A stretch of DNA of 64,000 nucleotides. Origin: Acidimicrobiia bacterium. GTDB taxonomy: Bacteria > Actinomycetota > Acidimicrobiia > IMCC26256 > JAOSJM01. The stretch lies in assembly GCA_027494165.1 (NCBI GenBank), contig JAOSJM010000001.1:806001-870000 (forward strand). Reading direction: 5' to 3'. The position numbers were made by a program, and so were the translations under genes. Below are positions 41,374-49,357 of the stretch, piece after piece (position 1 is the stretch's first letter; every line of letters begins with the position of its first letter). A model generated the notes under the pieces. It had not been told where the DNA came from. It made no database searches and was given only the letters and a program-made list of their open reading frames with translations.

Positions 41374-41628
41374 TCAGGACCCGTCGCGGGTCGGGTCCGG
41401 GTCGCGGATCGATCGCCCGGGGCCCACGGGCCGGTGCCGCTCCACCCGTCGTCGCGCCCGGGCCGCCGCGTCGCCGCCGGCCTCGTCGTCGAGGCGCTTG
41501 TCGGATCGGGCGAACTCGACCCGCCCGTGGAGCACGCAGCCGGGCAGGCCCGGGTCGCACTCCCGGCCGAGCCGCCGGCACGCGCCGGCGTCCTCGTGCG
41601 GGCAACCCCACGTGCTCGCGCCGGTCAC
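41374..41628 (-). CDS. Small Cys-rich protein coupled to alpha-2 molybdoenzyme gene
   Basis: 84 residues. The N-terminal half has four Cys with fixed spacing: WGCPHEDAGACRRLGRECD then PGLPGCVLHGRVEF. The rest is a charged Arg/Asp tail. GTG 41628 overlaps the alpha-2 stop by four bases (GTGA), so its synthesis is tied to the molybdoenzyme. The pattern could bind zinc or an iron-sulfur cluster and act in cofactor insertion or electron transfer. No known family recognised. Confidence 0.65.
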   Translation of the reverse strand: MTGASTWGCPHEDAGACRRLGRECDPGLPGCVLHGRVEFARSDKRLDDEAGGDAAARARRRVERHRPVGPGRSIRDPDPTRDGS

Positions 41629-44381
41629 GTCGCTCCCTCGGGGGCCGGGCGCACGTCGACCCGCGTGCCCCGGTCGACCGTGGCCGGCTGCCACGCGGTC
41701 GGCGAGTAGTCGAGGTGCCCGTAGCCGGCCGCCAGGTGGAGCCACTTCACCATCCCCGGCTCCACGTCGTTGGGTCCCTGCCATCCGGGGAACTGGAAGG
41801 CCTCCCACCCGTTGTAGACGATCACCTGGTTCGGCCGGACCGACGGCGAGAGCTTGGCCCGCACCACGAACGAGCCGGCGCCGTTGCGGACCTCGACCGG
41901 GTCGTGGTCGGCGATGCCGCGCTCGGCCGCCACCCGGTCGTTGATCGCGACGTGCGGCTCCCCGCGGTGGGTCTGCAGCAGGTCGTGCTGGGCGATGTTC
42001 ATGCGGTGGACGCTCCACCGGCAGTGACCCGAGGTGAGGCGGAACGGGTGCGGACCGCCCATGTCCGGCGCGTCCTTGTGCGTCGGGAGGGCCTCGCCGG
42101 CCTCCAGGAACCACGGGTGGTCGATGTAGAACTGGGCCCGGCGGGTGAGGGTGGGGTAGGGGTGCATCTCCTCGACGTGGTTCCGGAACGGCGTGTGCGT
42201 CTCGCCCTCCGGGAACGGTGAGGCCTGGGCCTGGCCGTAGGGGAGGATGCCCCAGCCGCTGAAGCGGACGTGGCCCTGCTTCCGCATGGCGGGCAGGTCG
42301 GTCCCTTCCGGGAGGGTCCCGGTGTACACGGAGTCCCGGAGCATCTCGTCGGTCCGCCGCTCCTCGTCCTCGTAGTGGCCGTCGAGCGTGTACGCGGACC
42401 AGAGGTCCTCGTAGCGGCGGACGACGCCCGAGGCGTCGGTGTAGGACTCGAGGCCCCGGGCCGCCGCCCGATCGGCCAGCGCCCGGCACAGCCCGGCGAA
42501 GAGCTGCCACTCCGTGAGCGACTCGCCCTCGGGAGCCTGGACGCGGTCCGAGAAGACGAGGTTCATCACGTGGGGGGTCGGGATGTGGAAGTCGAGCTTC
42601 TCGTAGTGGTGGGCGGCCGGGAGGACGAGGTCCGCGTGCAGCGCCGTGGCGGACATCCGGGTGTCGATCACCGCGACGAGCGCGAGCTGCGGCCAGAGGT
42701 TGCGCAGCACGGTGTTGCGTCCACCCCGGGTCCGCCGGACCATGTTCCCGCCGCACTCGATGAGCACGCGGGGCGGGCGCTCGGGGGGCAGCTTCACCAG
42801 CCCGTCCCACCACCCGGCGTCGAGGGCCTCCTGCACGTACTCGTCGAACTCGCGGGGCATGGTGGGGTCGCCCCAGTCGCGGCGCGACCAGCGCTCCCGG
42901 TAGCCCACGTGGTGGTACCAGAAGAAGAAGGGCGGCACCATGCCGCTCGTGAAGCGGGAGAACCGGCCGCTGGCGAGCTCGCGGGTGAGGGTGGGGTCGG
43001 CGGCGCGGGCCATCTCGACCAGCCCCTCGAGCGCCCCCACGACGGCCTCGGTGCCCTCGATCCCGGGTGAGGGCTTGGCCATGGCCAGCGCCGGCCCGTC
43101 GAACATCCCGGCGCTCCAGGAGCGGATCCCGGTGCCCTTCTTCCCCCAGTTGCCGGTGAGGGCCAGGAGGAGGCAGAGGGACCGCTCGATGAGGTCACCG
43201 TGGAAGTACTTCGAGGCGGCCGCGCCGAAGAGGATGTTCGTGCGGCGGCTCGCGACCTGGCGGGCCAGGTCGCGCACGACGTCGGGGTGGACCCCGCAGG
43301 AGCGGGACGCCTGCTCCGGCGTGTGGTGCGCGTCGAGGTGCCCGCGGAGCAGGGTGAAGACCGTCGTGACCTCGACCGGGGCGCCGTCGGCGAGCGTCAC
43401 CGTCCAGCGCCCGTCGAGCGCCGGCGGCGCGTCGTGGGCCAGTGTCCCGCGGGGCGCCGGCCTCGGGCCGCCGTCCACCCAGACGTGGAACCGGTCGTCG
43501 CGGCCGCCGTCGACGAGATCGGCCTCGCGCAGGAACCGGCCGGTGTCGGTCCGGACGAGGAGGGGGAGGTCGGTCTGGGTGCGGACGAAGCCCTCGTCGA
43601 CCAGCCCTTCGGTCACGATCACCTGGCTCATGGCCAGGGCCAGGGCCGCGTCGCTCCCCGGCTCCACGGGGACGAACCGGTCCGTGTGCATGGCCGAGGC
43701 GTTGTAGTCGGGGGCGAACAGGACCACCTCGGCGCCGTGGTAGCGCGCCTCGAACACGAAGTGGGCGTGCGGGATCCGTGTGAACGACGGGTTCATGTGC
43801 CAGATCAGCACGAGCTCGGAGTGGAACCAGTCGTCGATCGAGGACACCGGGCTGAACTTGCCGTACGTGATGTGGAGCCCGACGTTGAAGTCGTTGGTGG
43901 TGGCGTTGAAGTCGGTGACCGTCCCCCCGAGGATGCCCATGAACCGGTGGGTGGGGACCACCGTCGTCATCTCCGGGGTGCCCTCGTGGACCACCGATTC
44001 CGGACCGGACGCCTCGACGGCGTCGAGGATGGCGTCGGCGAGCACGGCGTAGGCCTCGTCCCAGGAGATCTGCTCCCAGCGTCCCTCCCCCCGCTCGCCG
44101 ACCCGGCGGAGCGGATGGGTGACCCGGTCGGGGTTCGTGAGCTGCCGGCTCCACACGGTGCCCTTGTTGCACCCCATCGGGTTCATGTCGGGCACGCCCG
44201 GCTCGACCGCGCCGAAGGTGCCGGACGGTTCCTCGCGCCACACCTTGCCGTCGCGCACGAACACCCGGTGCGGGCAGTTGCCCGGGTAGCAGTCGACGCA
44301 GTGCGTGCCCCAGCCGACGCCGTCCCAGGACCAGCGGTGGCGGTAGGCGTCCTCGCCCGTGCGCGTCCCGGCTCCGGTCAC
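41625..44381 (-). CDS. Molybdoenzyme alpha subunit (ethylbenzene/steroid C25 dehydrogenase-like), alpha-2
   Basis: 918 residues. THCVDCYPGNCPHRVFVRDG with later GCNKG for the FS0 cluster; WEQISWDEAYAVL; VLIWHMNPSFTRIPHAHFV; FAPDYNASAMHTD; C-terminal TSGHCRWSVHRMNIAQ. Clearly paralogous to alpha-1 and alpha-3. No Tat motif. GTG 44381 is seven bases from the chaperone stop, last of a gamma-beta-chaperone-alpha operon. This arrangement (EbdABCD-like contents) indicates a heterotrimeric enzyme passing electrons through the beta subunit to haem b in gamma. Confidence 0.9.
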   Translation of the reverse strand: MTGAGTRTGEDAYRHRWSWDGVGWGTHCVDCYPGNCPHRVFVRDGKVWREEPSGTFGAVEPGVPDMNPMGCNKGTVWSRQLTNPDRVTHPLRRVGERGEGRWEQISWDEAYAVLADAILDAVEASGPESVVHEGTPEMTTVVPTHRFMGILGGTVTDFNATTNDFNVGLHITYGKFSPVSSIDDWFHSELVLIWHMNPSFTRIPHAHFVFEARYHGAEVVLFAPDYNASAMHTDRFVPVEPGSDAALALAMSQVIVTEGLVDEGFVRTQTDLPLLVRTDTGRFLREADLVDGGRDDRFHVWVDGGPRPAPRGTLAHDAPPALDGRWTVTLADGAPVEVTTVFTLLRGHLDAHHTPEQASRSCGVHPDVVRDLARQVASRRTNILFGAAASKYFHGDLIERSLCLLLALTGNWGKKGTGIRSWSAGMFDGPALAMAKPSPGIEGTEAVVGALEGLVEMARAADPTLTRELASGRFSRFTSGMVPPFFFWYHHVGYRERWSRRDWGDPTMPREFDEYVQEALDAGWWDGLVKLPPERPPRVLIECGGNMVRRTRGGRNTVLRNLWPQLALVAVIDTRMSATALHADLVLPAAHHYEKLDFHIPTPHVMNLVFSDRVQAPEGESLTEWQLFAGLCRALADRAAARGLESYTDASGVVRRYEDLWSAYTLDGHYEDEERRTDEMLRDSVYTGTLPEGTDLPAMRKQGHVRFSGWGILPYGQAQASPFPEGETHTPFRNHVEEMHPYPTLTRRAQFYIDHPWFLEAGEALPTHKDAPDMGGPHPFRLTSGHCRWSVHRMNIAQHDLLQTHRGEPHVAINDRVAAERGIADHDPVEVRNGAGSFVVRAKLSPSVRPNQVIVYNGWEAFQFPGWQGPNDVEPGMVKWLHLAAGYGHLDYSPTAWQPATVDRGTRVDVRPAPEGAT

Positions 44382-44388
44382 CGCTCCG

Positions 44389-45030
44389 TCAGGCGCCGAG
44401 GAGTTGGGCGACGTAGGCGCGGTCGGCCTCGACGAAGCGGGCCAGGGCGGCGGACGCCCAGGCGAAGAACGGCGAGCCGTCCGCGGCCAGCTTCTCGGCG
44501 AGGCGGGGGACCCAGACGGAGAAGTGACGGTCGAGGAAGTCGAGCTGGGCCCGGCGGTAGGACGCCCGGAGCCGGTCGGAGGTGGCCGCGGCCTCCTTGA
44601 AGGTCACGTACTGGAGGAAGTCGCACTCGGTCACGAGGTGGTCGACCGGCCGGGCGTCCTCGGAGGCGCCGAGGCCGAAGTACTCGTAGAAGCGGACCAC
44701 CTCGTCGTGCATCCGGTCGGGGTCGTCGAAGTAGTCGCGGGCCTGGAGGGTCAGGCCACCGAGCTGGCGCTCCAGGGCGCCCCGATCGTCGACGGCGGGC
44801 GAGTCGCCGGGGTCGTAGGCGAACGCGAGCAGCCGGCCCGCGTCGCCGATCTCCTTGGCCCAGGTGCCGGACGAGGCGAGCTCCCAGCCCTGGTCGTCGA
44901 CCCCGAGGAAGACGCGACCGAACGTCTGGTAGACGGCCGTGCGCGCGGTCGTCTCGTTGTCCTCGATCTCGACGGGGGCACCGCCACCGGACTCGTCGAG
45001 CTGGAGACCCGACAGCGAGTAGACGAACAT
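44389..45030 (-). CDS. TorD/DmsD-type molybdoenzyme chaperone
   Basis: 213-residue, mostly helical protein. RTAVYQTFGRVF near residue 30 and YEYFGLGASEDARPVDHLVTE match the TorD/NarJ family, which inserts molybdenum cofactor into alpha subunits and delays export until folding. It lies 16 bases after the beta gene and seven before alpha-2. The N-terminal 25 residues are less typical. Cytoplasmic. Confidence 0.85.
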   Translation of the reverse strand: MFVYSLSGLQLDESGGGAPVEIEDNETTARTAVYQTFGRVFLGVDDQGWELASSGTWAKEIGDAGRLLAFAYDPGDSPAVDDRGALERQLGGLTLQARDYFDDPDRMHDEVVRFYEYFGLGASEDARPVDHLVTECDFLQYVTFKEAAATSDRLRASYRRAQLDFLDRHFSVWVPRLAEKLAADGSPFFAWASAALARFVEADRAYVAQLLGA

Positions 45031-45046
45031 GCTGCTCCTCCGGTCC

Positions 45047-46102
45047 TCAGCCCTGGGCGCCGGTCTCGACCTCGGCCGGGTCCTGGGTGAAGGGCCCGAA
45101 CAGGTCGAGCCACTTGTAGACGATGAGCGTGTCGAGGATCTCGGACTGGCCCCCGTTGCGGACCGTCTCCAACTCGTTCTTCAGCTTGTCGAGCGCGGCG
45201 TGGACCTTGGGCCCGAACAGCGACTCGAGGTACTCGGGCGGGATCCGGGGCGTCTCGTAGTCGATCGACATGTCCTCGTTGAGCCGGTGCGGAGCCAGCG
45301 GCGGCACGTAGAACACGTTCGGTCCGGTGCCGTACTCCGCATGGAGCGGTAGGGCCACGCCCCACTCGTTGACGAGCTTGTGGATGGGACCCTCGGTGTC
45401 GTCGAGGAAGCCGACGAACACCAGCCGGCCGGGACACTGGCGGGCGCACACGGGGGCCACGCCCTGCTCGAGCCGCGGGAAGCACATGATGCAGTGCTGG
45501 GAGACGTTGCGGGCGTAGTTGAAGTACACCTTCTTGTAGGGGCAGGCCTCCATGCAGAACCGGAAGCCCTGGCACGCGTCCTCGTTGCGCAGCACGATCC
45601 CGTCCTCGCGCCGCTTGTACATCGCGCCCGTGGGGCACGCCTCGGCGCAGACCGGCCGGGTGCAGTGGTTGCAGAGGCGGGGGAGGTAGAAGTAGTAGGC
45701 GTTCGGGTACTCCCCGCCGCCCTGGTCCTCGTCCCAGTTCGGCCCCCAGGCGTTGTTGGGGCTCTCCTCGGGGCGGAGGTGCACCGAGCGGCCCTTGCCG
45801 CCGTAGAAGACCTCCTGGTAGTTGAAGTCCCAGCCGCCGCCGAACTCGGCGCGGGTCGGCTGGTGGCCGGGGACGGGCTTCCCGTCCTGCAGCCCGCCAC
45901 CCATCTCCTCCCAGCCCTTCGGCGTCCCGAGGCCGGGCTGGGTGTTGACGGTGCACCACCACTGGTGCTCCTCGCCCTCCTCGCGGGTCCACAGGACCTT
46001 GCACGCCACCGAGCAGGTCTGGCAGCCCATGCACTTGTTGAGGTCGAAGACCATCGCGATCTGGCGCATGGGTCCCGTGTCGGGGTGCATCACGCTCGTC
46101 AT
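45047..46102 (-). CDS. Iron-sulfur beta subunit (EbdB/NarH-like)
   Basis: 351 residues. Four Cys clusters: KCMGCQTCSVACK, CNHCTRPVCAEACP, CQGFRFCMEACP and CIMCFPRLEQGVAP with later CARQCPG. The W-rich insert (GGGWDFNYQEVFYGGKG) is typical of type II enzymes. Carries electrons between alpha and the haem subunit. ATG 46102 lies 16 bases after the gamma stop. The only beta subunit in the window, so it may serve all three alphas. Confidence 0.93.
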   Translation of the reverse strand: MTSVMHPDTGPMRQIAMVFDLNKCMGCQTCSVACKVLWTREEGEEHQWWCTVNTQPGLGTPKGWEEMGGGLQDGKPVPGHQPTRAEFGGGWDFNYQEVFYGGKGRSVHLRPEESPNNAWGPNWDEDQGGGEYPNAYYFYLPRLCNHCTRPVCAEACPTGAMYKRREDGIVLRNEDACQGFRFCMEACPYKKVYFNYARNVSQHCIMCFPRLEQGVAPVCARQCPGRLVFVGFLDDTEGPIHKLVNEWGVALPLHAEYGTGPNVFYVPPLAPHRLNEDMSIDYETPRIPPEYLESLFGPKVHAALDKLKNELETVRNGGQSEILDTLIVYKWLDLFGPFTQDPAEVETGAQG

Positions 46103-46118
46103 CCCGGCTCCTCCCGGC

Positions 46119-46700
46119 TCAGCGCTCGACGTCGAGCGAGACCCACTCCGGCGTCACCGCGCCGATCCCCGCCCGCTCCTCGTTGGACCCGTCCCACACC
46201 GCGACGCCGACGCGCCCGGTGTCTCCGAGGGGCCGGCGCAGCACGACGGCCCACCGGCCACCCTCGCCCGACGCGGCGGCGGCCACGCCGTCGCCGGCGG
46301 GCGCCACGACACCGGGCCCACACGACAGGAGGGCCTTGGCCTGGGAGAGGTTGGCCCGCCAGTACGCGACCTCGACCGGGTGGTCCGCGCTCCCCATGGT
46401 CGACGCGGGGGAGGCGTCGTCGGTCGGGACGAGCAGCGCTGCGGCGTCGGGGAACTCCCCGCCCTCGGCGTCGGAGCCCGCCCACTCGAGCCGCACGTAC
46501 AGCGACTCGCCGTCGTGCGCCGCGGCGGCGGTGACCTGACCCACCTTCCCGTAGGTCCGGTCGGCCCAGGCCGCCCGGATGTAGTCCGTCGGCTGGGCGT
46601 CGAGGGGCACCGGCGCCAGGGTCAGGACCTCGGACTCGACCGACGACCAGCCCGCCGCGCCCGGGTCGCTCAGCTCGCTCGATGCTCGACTCGCTCGCAT
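46119..46700 (-). CDS. Haem-binding gamma subunit (ethylbenzene-dehydrogenase-related)
   Basis: 193 residues of the EB_dh type: DYIRAAWADRTYGKVGQVTA, SLYVRLEWAGSDAEGG and WAVVLRRPLGDTGRVGVAVW. In relatives a Met and a Lys bind haem b and pass electrons to a soluble or membrane carrier. No signal peptide, whereas exported homologues have one, which again suggests a cytoplasmic complex. ATG 46700 follows AGGAGACGGAG. First gene of the operon. Confidence 0.85.
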   Translation of the reverse strand: MRASRASSELSDPGAAGWSSVESEVLTLAPVPLDAQPTDYIRAAWADRTYGKVGQVTAAAAHDGESLYVRLEWAGSDAEGGEFPDAAALLVPTDDASPASTMGSADHPVEVAYWRANLSQAKALLSCGPGVVAPAGDGVAAAASGEGGRWAVVLRRPLGDTGRVGVAVWDGSNEERAGIGAVTPEWVSLDVER

Positions 46701-46726
46701 CTCCGTCTCCTTCGCCCGGTCGGCCC

Positions 46727-46825
46727 CGGGCACCCTCGGCGGCGAACCTGTCCCGGCTTCCGGCCGGGACCGGCGTTCGCCGGTGTTCCGCCGCCTCCTG
46801 TCGCCACCTCACTGCAGGGTGCCCG
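46727..46825 (-). promoter_or_regulatory. Structured 5' leader of the alpha-2 operon (candidate cis-regulatory RNA)
   Basis: The leader folds into nested stems. Outer stem: CGGGCACCCT (46727-46736 on the + strand) with AGGGTGCCCG (46816-46825), ten perfect pairs. Second stem: GGCGGCG (46738-46744) with CGCCGCC (46789-46795). Inside are two hairpins, CCCGGC/GCCGGG (46752-46768) and ACCGGC/GCCGGT (46769-46784), forming a three-way junction. It ends 26 bases before the gamma start. It matches no riboswitch class I can name with certainty. Confidence 0.6.
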
Positions 46826-46907
46826 TCGGGCGGGGGAGCGCGTCCCGTCGCCGGTCGGGCGAGTGCCCGGGCCGCCGGAGGGACCGGCTGCCCGGCTATT
46901 GCTCGCA

Positions 46908-46936
46908 ACGTTAGTCAGCTTTACATGGGTTTTCAA
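46908..46936 (-). promoter_or_regulatory. Putative promoter of the alpha-2 operon
   Basis: Read on the minus strand: TTGAAA (complement of 46931-46936), 17 bases, TAACGT (complement of 46908-46913), in an AT-richer patch. Transcription would start near 46900, giving a leader of about 200 bases that contains the folded element at 46727-46825. Confidence 0.55.
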
Positions 46937-47017
46937 GAGTGCCGTGGCCGAGGATCGCCGCCGCCGGGGGAGGGGTCGTACCGGGCCGCGAGCCGCGGGT
47001 GGGTGTCGGGAAGCGGG

Positions 47018-47479
47018 TCAGCGCGTCGCGGACCGGGCGCGGCGCTTGGCCTGCCGCTCGATCTCCCGCTGGCGGGCCACCGCGTCGGCGAGCGTCGTGC
47101 GACCCAGCGCGTCGATCGCGGCGTCGCGCCCGGCCGTCCAGGCGTTGTGCACGGCGCACTCCGGGTCGCGCCCGAAGCACCGGCGGGAGTCGAGCACGCA
47201 GCGGGTCAGCTCGAAGGGCCCCTCGAGGGCGACGACGGTCTCGAGCATCGCGATGTCCGAGGGCTCGCGGGCCAGCGTGCAGCCGCCCCCCCGGCCCGGG
47301 CTGCAGACGAGGATCCCGGCCCGGGAGAGGATGTTCACGATCGTGGGGACGTTGCCCGCCGGGATCTCGCAGACCTCGGCGAGCTCTCCCGCGGTCATCC
47401 GGCGGTCGCGCGGCTGCTGGGCCAGATGGATGAGGAGCCGGATCCCGTACTCCCCGCGCTTGGTCAGGAACAGGCGCAC
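47018..47479 (-). CDS. Rrf2-family transcriptional regulator
   Basis: 153 residues. N-terminal winged helix (LFLTKRGEYGIRLLIHLAQQ, LAEVCEIPAGNVPTIVNILSRAG). Three Cys, in CVLDSRRCFGRDPECAVH, match the cluster-binding trio of IscR, NsrR and RsrR. Such proteins sense iron-sulfur, NO or redox state. It is divergent from the gene at 47548 and lies upstream of the alpha-2 operon on the same strand. Likely regulates the molybdoenzyme loci. Confidence 0.9.
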   Translation of the reverse strand: MRLFLTKRGEYGIRLLIHLAQQPRDRRMTAGELAEVCEIPAGNVPTIVNILSRAGILVCSPGRGGGCTLAREPSDIAMLETVVALEGPFELTRCVLDSRRCFGRDPECAVHNAWTAGRDAAIDALGRTTLADAVARQREIERQAKRRARSATR

Positions 47480-47509
47480 TCGGCGACTCCCGGTCCCGGC
47501 CGGAACGGC

Positions 47510-47547
47510 CGGTTGATTGCAGGATTTCCTAGATTAGATTACAACCG
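47510..47547 (+). promoter_or_regulatory. Promoter/operator in the Rrf2 divergent region
   Basis: CGGTTG (47510-47515) and CAACCG (47542-47547) are inverted arms around an AT-rich core. TTGATT-16-TAGATT fits a rightward promoter. Within it, AGGATTTCCTAGATTA at 47521-47536 recurs (14 of 16 bases) at 56295-56310 before the alpha-3 operon, so it is a likely Rrf2 operator. The downstream ATG at 47548 directly abuts the right arm. Confidence 0.6.
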
Positions 47548-48233
47548 ATGATGGCCGCGGACCAGGATCGACGGTTGGTGATGGTGCGCGAATCACGCGA
47601 GGGGCCCAGGGTCGAGGCGGCGCAACGCCTGTCCGTGGCCGCGCGCGTCGCCGCGGTGCGCCAGTTCTTCGCGCGGCACCGGGGAGGGGGGATGGTCCGC
47701 TGGGCTTCGGCCGGGCCGTCGCCGACTTCCTCGACTGGGAGGTGTCGAGCGGTCGCGTGGCCGACGACGGGGGCTCTTCGTGGTGGCGTGCCGTGAACGG
47801 CCTCATGGTCCTCGACCTCGAGGAGGCCGGGCGCGTGGCCGGGCGCGCGTCGCGCGACGGGACCCGGGGCCGCTCCGAGGCCGTGGCCGCGTGGGTCGAC
47901 TACGCGCGGTCCGGCGGCGAGGGCGACGGCCAGAGGCTCCTGTGGGCCGCGCACCAGCGGTCGCTGCACTCGGCCCTCGAGGCGGCCCGGGGCCTGCTCG
48001 CGGGCGAGGATCCCGTCGAGCAGGCCTTCGCGACCGTGGTCGTCCGGGTGGTCGACGCCGCGGCCGACCGACGTGAGCCGACCGACACCGCGACGTTGGC
48101 GGAGATGACCCGGCGCCTGTACCCGGACCACTACCCGGTCACGCCCGAGCACCTGGACGGTCTGCGGGCCGCCCTCGCGGCCGTGGCGACAGGAGCCGGG
48201 GGCGGCCGATCCCCTGGAGGGACGAACGCATGA
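47548..48233 (+). CDS. Hypothetical protein co-transcribed with alcohol dehydrogenase, frameshifted
   Basis: About 228 residues once one G is added to the run at 47686-47691. The N-terminal piece (MMAADQDRRLVMVRESREGP, then RVAAVRQFFARHRGGG) joins PLGFGRAVADFLDWEVSSGRV and a helical C-terminal half (HQRSLHSALEAARGLLAGED). No domain recognised. Its stop overlaps the dehydrogenase start (ATGA). Probably controlled by the operator just upstream. Confidence 0.65.
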
Positions 48234-49288
48234 CGAGGACGATGAGGGCCGCCCGCTTCCACGGGGTCGGGGAGGGCGTCCGGGTCGAGGAGGTCCCGTA
48301 CCCGGAGCCGGGGCCGGGGGAGGTGGTCGTCGCCGTGGCCGCCTGCGGGATCTGCGGCTCGGACGTCCACTTCCTCGAGGACGTGCCGGTCCCCGGGCCG
48401 CTGCCCATGACGCTCGGGCACGAGGCAGCCGGGATCGTCGAAGCGCTCGGGGAGGGGGTCGAGGGCTGGACCCCGGGTGACCGCGTGGCCCTGAGCCTCG
48501 ACGGTGGCTGCGGTACGTGCCGCACGTGCCGGGCCGGCAGCCCGAACGCCTGCCTCTCCCTCGTCGTGCCCGGGCTCCACTGCGACGGGGCGTTCGCCGA
48601 GGCTCTCCGGGTCCCGGCCGGCGGCCTGGTCCGGGTGCCCGACGAGGTGTCCCTGTCGTCGGCTGCCGTCGCCACCGACTGCGTGGCGACCCCGTTCCAC
48701 GCCCTGCGCTGCCGGGGCGGGTTGCGGGAGGGTGAGACCGTCGCGGTCGTCGGCGCCGGCGGCCTCGGCTCGGCGGCGATCGCCCTCGCCGGGGCGCTCG
48801 GGGCCGGACGGGTCGTGGCTGTCGACCGGTCGGAGGCCGCGCTCGAGCGGGCGAAGCGAGCGGGCGCGACGACCGTGCTCGCGACACCGGGCGAGGACCC
48901 GGTGCCCGCGGTGCACGAGGCCACCGACGGGGGTGCCGACCTGGTGGTCGAGTGCGTCGGCACGCCCGAGACGGTGTCGGTCGGGCTGCGGTCACTCGTG
49001 CAGGGGGGCCGGCTGGTCGCGGTCGGCGTCGGCATGCAGCCCCCGCCGATCGACTACCCCCAGGCCCTCTTCTCGCTGTGGGAGCTGTCGGTGATCGGCG
49101 CCTTCGCGTCGCATCGTGAGGACCTCGAAGAGGTGCTGGCGCTCCAGGCCGAGGGGCGGATCGACATCGAGTCCTGGATCTCGCACCGGGTGCCGCTCGA
49201 CGGCGTCGTCGAGGGCCTCGAGATGCTGCGCACGAAGCGCGGGGACCCCCAGCGGGTCGTGATGACGACGGCGCTGGCCGACACCTGA
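48230..49288 (+). CDS. Zinc-dependent alcohol dehydrogenase (MDR family)
   Basis: 352 residues. Catalytic zinc ligands in ACGICGSDVHFLED and LGHEAAGIVE; structural zinc in CGTCRTCRAGSPNAC; NAD-binding VVGAGGLGSAAIALA. Could oxidise an alcohol produced by the neighbouring molybdoenzymes, as 1-phenylethanol dehydrogenase does for ethylbenzene, but the substrate is inference. ATG 48230 overlaps the preceding stop. Confidence 0.92.
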   Translation: MTRTMRAARFHGVGEGVRVEEVPYPEPGPGEVVVAVAACGICGSDVHFLEDVPVPGPLPMTLGHEAAGIVEALGEGVEGWTPGDRVALSLDGGCGTCRTCRAGSPNACLSLVVPGLHCDGAFAEALRVPAGGLVRVPDEVSLSSAAVATDCVATPFHALRCRGGLREGETVAVVGAGGLGSAAIALAGALGAGRVVAVDRSEAALERAKRAGATTVLATPGEDPVPAVHEATDGGADLVVECVGTPETVSVGLRSLVQGGRLVAVGVGMQPPPIDYPQALFSLWELSVIGAFASHREDLEEVLALQAEGRIDIESWISHRVPLDGVVEGLEMLRTKRGDPQRVVMTTALADT

Positions 49289-49357
49289 CCGTCCACGCGT
49301 CGGGCGATCCGGATACCTCCACGGGCGCGAATCGCGTCAACGCGAGAGGGACGGGGG

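Noticed and set aside
46727-46825. Naming the leader a Moco riboswitch
   Set aside because: The nested stems are clear, but I cannot match the conserved loop bases of that class by eye. A covariance search is needed before giving it that name.
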